Shown here: positions 6,901 through 8,735 of the stretch, in pieces | How positions within the stretch are numbered: the first letter of the stretch is position 1 | Layout: each line of letters begins with the position of its first letter | NCBI GenBank assembly: GCA_030655595.1 | Contig: JAUSNQ010000199.1 | Span: 1 to 8,735, forward strand | Origin: Paludibacter sp. | Lineage (GTDB): Bacteria; Bacteroidota; Bacteroidia; Bacteroidales; Paludibacteraceae | DNA: 8,735 bases | Direction of reading: 5' to 3' | Made by a program: the position numbers and the translations under genes | Notes under the pieces: model-generated | Databases searched by the model: none | Seen by the model: the letters and a program-made list of their open reading frames with translations, nothing else | What the model was told of the DNA's origin: nothing

Positions 6901-7911
6901 ATGCGAAAAGCAGTTCTTATTATAAACCTCGGAACACCCGACGACCCTGGTAAAAAATCAGTCAGGAAATATCTTGGAGAATTTTTGAACGATCCGTTTG
7001 TAATTGACTTACCATGGTTGTGGAGAAAGATTTTGGTCAACCTGATTATCATTCCTTTTAGAGTTAAAAAGTCGGCGGGGCTTTATCAAAGATTGTGGAC
7101 CGGAGAAGGTTCACCAATTCTCAATTATCTCGAACAGCTCAAACATAAACTGCAGCAGGAATTTGGAGAAGAAAGGACGGTGTATGCTGCCATGCGATAC
7201 GGAAATCCAGCAATCAAAACAGTTTTAAAAGACATAGACAAAGCCGGTTATGACGAATTGCTTGTTTTGCCTCTTTTTCCTCAATACGCATCATCAACCA
7301 CGGGAAGCATCATACATGGTGTGCAAAAACACAAAAAAATGATGCAAAACGTAAAAAACATCCATTTTATCACGCAATTCTACGATGATGCAGGTTTTAT
7401 TGATGCCTTTTGTCAACGCATGATTCCTTATCAACCCGAGACTTTCGACCACATCATTTTCTCCTGTCACAGTCTGCCCATCCGACATATTGAGAAAACT
7501 CATCCCGAACAAGCTTGCAACGAATGCGTTTGCGAACAAAGCATGCCTGAACACGGTGCATTGTGTTACAAAGCAACCAGTTACGAAACAGCCATATTGA
7601 TTGCAGCAAAATTAAATATCACTCCTGACAATTATACCGTCGCATTTCAGTCGCGTTTCGCCAAAAACTGGATAGGACCTTTCACCGAAGATATCGTGCT
7701 TCAATTGGCTCAATCCGGCAAATCACGCATTCTTGTGGTTGCGCCATCATTTGTGGCTGACTGTCTGGAGACCATTGTTGAAATCGAACAGGATTACCTG
7801 GAATTATTCCGCAAACACGGCGGAAAGGAACTTGTGATGGTGCAGAGTTTGAATGCTGAGGATTACTGGGTGAAAGCTGTTGCAAGCATGATAAAAAGGG
7901 GAATGATTTAG
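6901..7911 (+). CDS. hemH: Ferrochelatase with internal four-cysteine segment
   Basis: This enzyme inserts ferrous iron into protoporphyrin IX to make protoheme, the last step of the pathway. It has 336 residues, the normal bacterial size. LIINLGTPDDP (6-16), the GEGSPI segment (68-73), RYGNPAI (99-105) and LPLFPQYASSTTGS (123-136) are standard. The catalytic histidine is His190 in SCHSLP. The conserved acidic residue is Glu290 in APSFVADCLETIVEIEQDY (281-299). After the active-site loop there is an inserted cysteine-rich stretch with Cys206, Cys209, Cys211 and Cys222 (ACNECVCEQ then ALCYKATS). A cysteine set at this site is known to hold a [2Fe-2S] cluster in some bacterial ferrochelatases, so a cluster is plausible here. 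The start lies 4 bp after the hemG stop and gives the expected N-terminus, implying cotranscription. The function is secure; the Fe-S cluster is inferred from cysteine placement. Confidence 0.97.
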   Translation: MRKAVLIINLGTPDDPGKKSVRKYLGEFLNDPFVIDLPWLWRKILVNLIIIPFRVKKSAGLYQRLWTGEGSPILNYLEQLKHKLQQEFGEERTVYAAMRYGNPAIKTVLKDIDKAGYDELLVLPLFPQYASSTTGSIIHGVQKHKKMMQNVKNIHFITQFYDDAGFIDAFCQRMIPYQPETFDHIIFSCHSLPIRHIEKTHPEQACNECVCEQSMPEHGALCYKATSYETAILIAAKLNITPDNYTVAFQSRFAKNWIGPFTEDIVLQLAQSGKSRILVVAPSFVADCLETIVEIEQDYLELFRKHGGKELVMVQSLNAEDYWVKAVASMIKRGMI

Positions 7912-7967
7912 TCAGGCAGAATAAAATGGTGACATATAAGGAGTATTCTACAAAGTCCTCCCTGACT
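7910..7967 (+). terminator. Possible weak terminator hairpin after hemH
   Basis: AGTCAGG (7910-7916, overlapping the hemH stop codon) is perfectly complementary to CCTGACT (7961-7967). A possible inner stem pairs AGGA (7939-7942) with TCCT (7956-7959). The sequence after the right arm, TTCGATTTT, is only moderately T-rich and the loop is long, so this is a weak candidate for the end of the heme operon transcript. Confidence 0.3.
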
Positions 7968-8060
7968 TTCGATTTTGTCATTGGTACTTTGACTTAGAAC
8001 TGCCTGAACTTTCCAAACGTATGCACTACATGTTGATAGAAACATTAACTATATGCTAAA

Positions 8061-8170
8061 TATACACAGCTGATGTAATGATTATACATCAGCGATGTAA
8101 TGGTTGCACATCGGGCTTGTAGAATCGGCACATCGGGCTGGTAAATCTGTCACATCACGCAAGTAAAAAC
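8061..8170. repeat. Five imperfect tandem repeats with a 22-bp period
   Basis: The units start at 8061, 8083, 8105, 8127 and 8149 and are directly adjacent. The shared core is roughly CACATCnGGCTTGTAA (TACATC in unit 2). Units 3 and 4 share GCACATCGGGCT; units 1 and 2 share GATGTAATG near their 3' halves; unit 5 has CACATCACGCAAGTAA. Unit 2 includes TACATC-AGC-GATGTA, a perfect dyad (8085-8099). The 22-bp period is about two helical turns and is not a multiple of three, so it is not a protein repeat. Function is unknown; repeated binding sites, an iteron-like array or a decayed minisatellite would all fit. Confidence 0.75.
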
Positions 8171-8332
8171 CATATTAAGTCGATCGAAATACCAATATAT
8201 TAGGCTAAATCTTGTACTTTCCCCACTCTCTCGAAATAATCTGCACACTGAAACTTCCTGATTTATTTCATTTTTTTCTCGTAAAAACATGGTTTTTGTA
8301 AATCGAGACACCCAAAATTACAAAACTATTTT

Positions 8333-8352
8333 TACAATATGCTGATATTGTA
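8333..8352. repeat. Perfect 8-bp inverted repeat with 4-nt loop
   Basis: TACAATAT (8333-8340) and ATATTGTA (8345-8352) are exact reverse complements around GCTG. No T tract follows on either strand, and the stem is AT-rich, so this fits an operator or an RNA hairpin better than a terminator. Confidence 0.6.
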
Positions 8353-8502
8353 GGATTTATAATTTGACAGGTGTTTTTGTCGAAAAAAGGAGCTGTTGCT
8401 AACATGATAAAACAGAACGGTTGAGCATAATGGATTTGGGTGATAGTTTTTATAGAGGATATTTATTCCTTGAGGTTCAATTATAAGAGGAACCGGCGTG
8501 TT

Positions 8503-8730
8503 TTAGGAGCGGTGGCAATTTGCTGTAATTAGCAAATTAAAAATCACCAGTTTTTCGCAAGTGTACACCGAATATCCCCCGGATAAAGTCTTCGGTGGTT
8601 TTTTCGGGTAAAAATGCAATCTGCCAACTCGCTCGGGAGAATTAATTTGAATTCTGTCGCCGCTTATCTGGTAAACGGGAATAGTGAGATTTGAAAAACT
8701 GAATAACCTGAAGGATTTTTTGTCTAACAT
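8503..8730 (-). CDS. Doubtful 75-codon frame, unrecognised
   Basis: This minus-strand frame runs from an ATG five bases inside the right edge to a TAA at 8503-8505. It could be a small gene, the C-terminus of a gene entering from the right, or no gene. I recognise no domain. The middle reads RVGRLHFYPKKPPKTLSGGY and the end is hydrophobic (LVIFNLLI). Against it: an 8-bp dyad and a +-strand terminator-shaped hairpin lie within it, and the other two minus frames are also open over much of the same stretch, so openness alone means little. It is listed only because nothing else explains this end of the window. Confidence 0.15.
   Translation of the reverse strand: MLDKKSFRLFSFSNLTIPVYQISGDRIQINSPERVGRLHFYPKKPPKTLSGGYSVYTCEKLVIFNLLITANCHRS
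8517..8538. repeat. Perfect 8-bp inverted repeat, part of a possible longer hairpin
   Basis: AATTTGCT (8517-8524) and AGCAAATT (8531-8538) are exact reverse complements around GTAATT. Outside them GGTG (8511-8514) can pair with CACC (8545-8548), giving an interrupted longer stem. It lies 27 bp before the terminator-like hairpin, so both could belong to one structured +-strand transcript. Confidence 0.5.
8566..8604 (+). terminator. Intrinsic terminator-like hairpin, + strand
   Basis: CACCGAA (8566-8572) pairs perfectly with TTCGGTG (8591-8597). Inside it TATCC (8573-8577) pairs with GGATA (8581-8585) around a CCC loop, leaving AAGTC (8586-8590) as a one-sided bulge. G and then six T (8599-8604) follow directly. 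The polarity is clear, because on the minus strand no T tract follows. It is about 650 bp beyond hemH, so it either stops read-through of the heme operon or ends an unannotated +-strand RNA. Confidence 0.55.
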
Positions 8731-8735
8731 GTTCC

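Larger units (their letters stand above)
7912..8735. other. Gene-poor 824-bp region with repeats and hairpins
   Basis: After hemH I see no protein gene I would trust. From left to right the region holds a long-range inverted repeat (7910-8007), five contiguous diverged 22-bp repeat units (8061-8170), A/T-rich sequence with a CTCG/AAAAAC...GTTTTT/CGAG interrupted stem (about 8278-8307), a perfect 8-bp dyad (8333-8352), a 5-bp GGTTC/GAACC stem (8474-8494), an 8-bp dyad (8517-8538), a terminator-like hairpin (8566-8604) and a 6-bp AGAATT/AATTCT dyad (8638-8655). No tRNA or rRNA is recognisable. A doubtful minus-strand frame covers 8503-8730. Confidence 0.6.

Noticed and set aside
6428..7052. Minus-strand frames opposite hemG and hemH (145 and 106 codons).
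   Set aside because: They lie wholly opposite strongly conserved heme enzymes, show no recognisable protein features, and are best explained as codon-bias shadows.
8061..8170. CRISPR array.
   Set aside because: The units are contiguous with no unique spacers, they are diverged from one another, and no cas gene is present.
8150..8290. Minus-strand 46-codon frame including QEVSVCRLFRESGE and a tryptophan/tyrosine-rich stretch, slightly like a helix-turn-helix of a transposase.
   Set aside because: It is short, its 3' end runs into the tandem repeats, no family is identifiable, and a frame of this length is not rare by chance.

Overview
The window looks like a chromosomal segment from a member of the Bacteroidota (Bacteroidales-like). 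The reasons are moderate-to-low GC, almost no Shine-Dalgarno sequences before good start codons, a TonB-dependent outer-membrane receptor, and a short run of late heme-biosynthesis genes of the kind known from heme-requiring Bacteroidales. All six recognisable genes lie on the + strand and fill 1-7911. The last ~820 bases contain no confident protein gene but have unusual repeat and hairpin structure.

Layout. The C-terminal ~580 residues of a siderophore-type TonB-dependent receptor run in from the left edge (1-1745). Three bases later comes an inner-membrane MFS transporter of the AmpG/RhtX-FptX type (1749-2954). Its 3' end overlaps by 22 bp a true oxygen-independent coproporphyrinogen III dehydrogenase, hemN (2933-4312). 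After a 156-bp gap with a small dyad comes an aldo/keto reductase with a Tat-like signal (4469-5458). Then, 52 bp later, come a HemY-type FAD protoporphyrinogen oxidase (5511-6896) and, 4 bp on, ferrochelatase hemH (6901-7911). The spacing suggests two tightly packed transcription units, receptor-MFS-hemN and AKR-hemG-hemH, or one operon with an internal control point near 4313-4468.

How the genes may work together. HemN, HemG and HemH are consecutive steps: coproporphyrinogen III to protoporphyrinogen IX to protoporphyrin IX to protoheme. No gene for an earlier step (ALA to uroporphyrinogen decarboxylation) is in the window. An outer-membrane receptor and a single-component inner-membrane importer are packed against hemN. 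The cluster therefore reads as an uptake route feeding terminal heme synthesis, either with iron (as a siderophore) or, more speculatively, with a tetrapyrrole precursor. The role of the aldo/keto reductase in this setting is unknown.

The right end (7912-8735) holds several non-coding structures. There is an imperfect long-range inverted repeat just after hemH, five contiguous diverged 22-bp tandem units (8061-8170), a perfect 8-bp dyad with a 4-nt loop (8333-8352), further hairpins, and a convincing +-strand terminator-shaped hairpin with a T tract (8566-8604). A short minus-strand reading frame (8503-8730) overlaps that terminator and is doubtful. A structured +-strand RNA or a dispersed intergenic repeat are competing explanations for this end.
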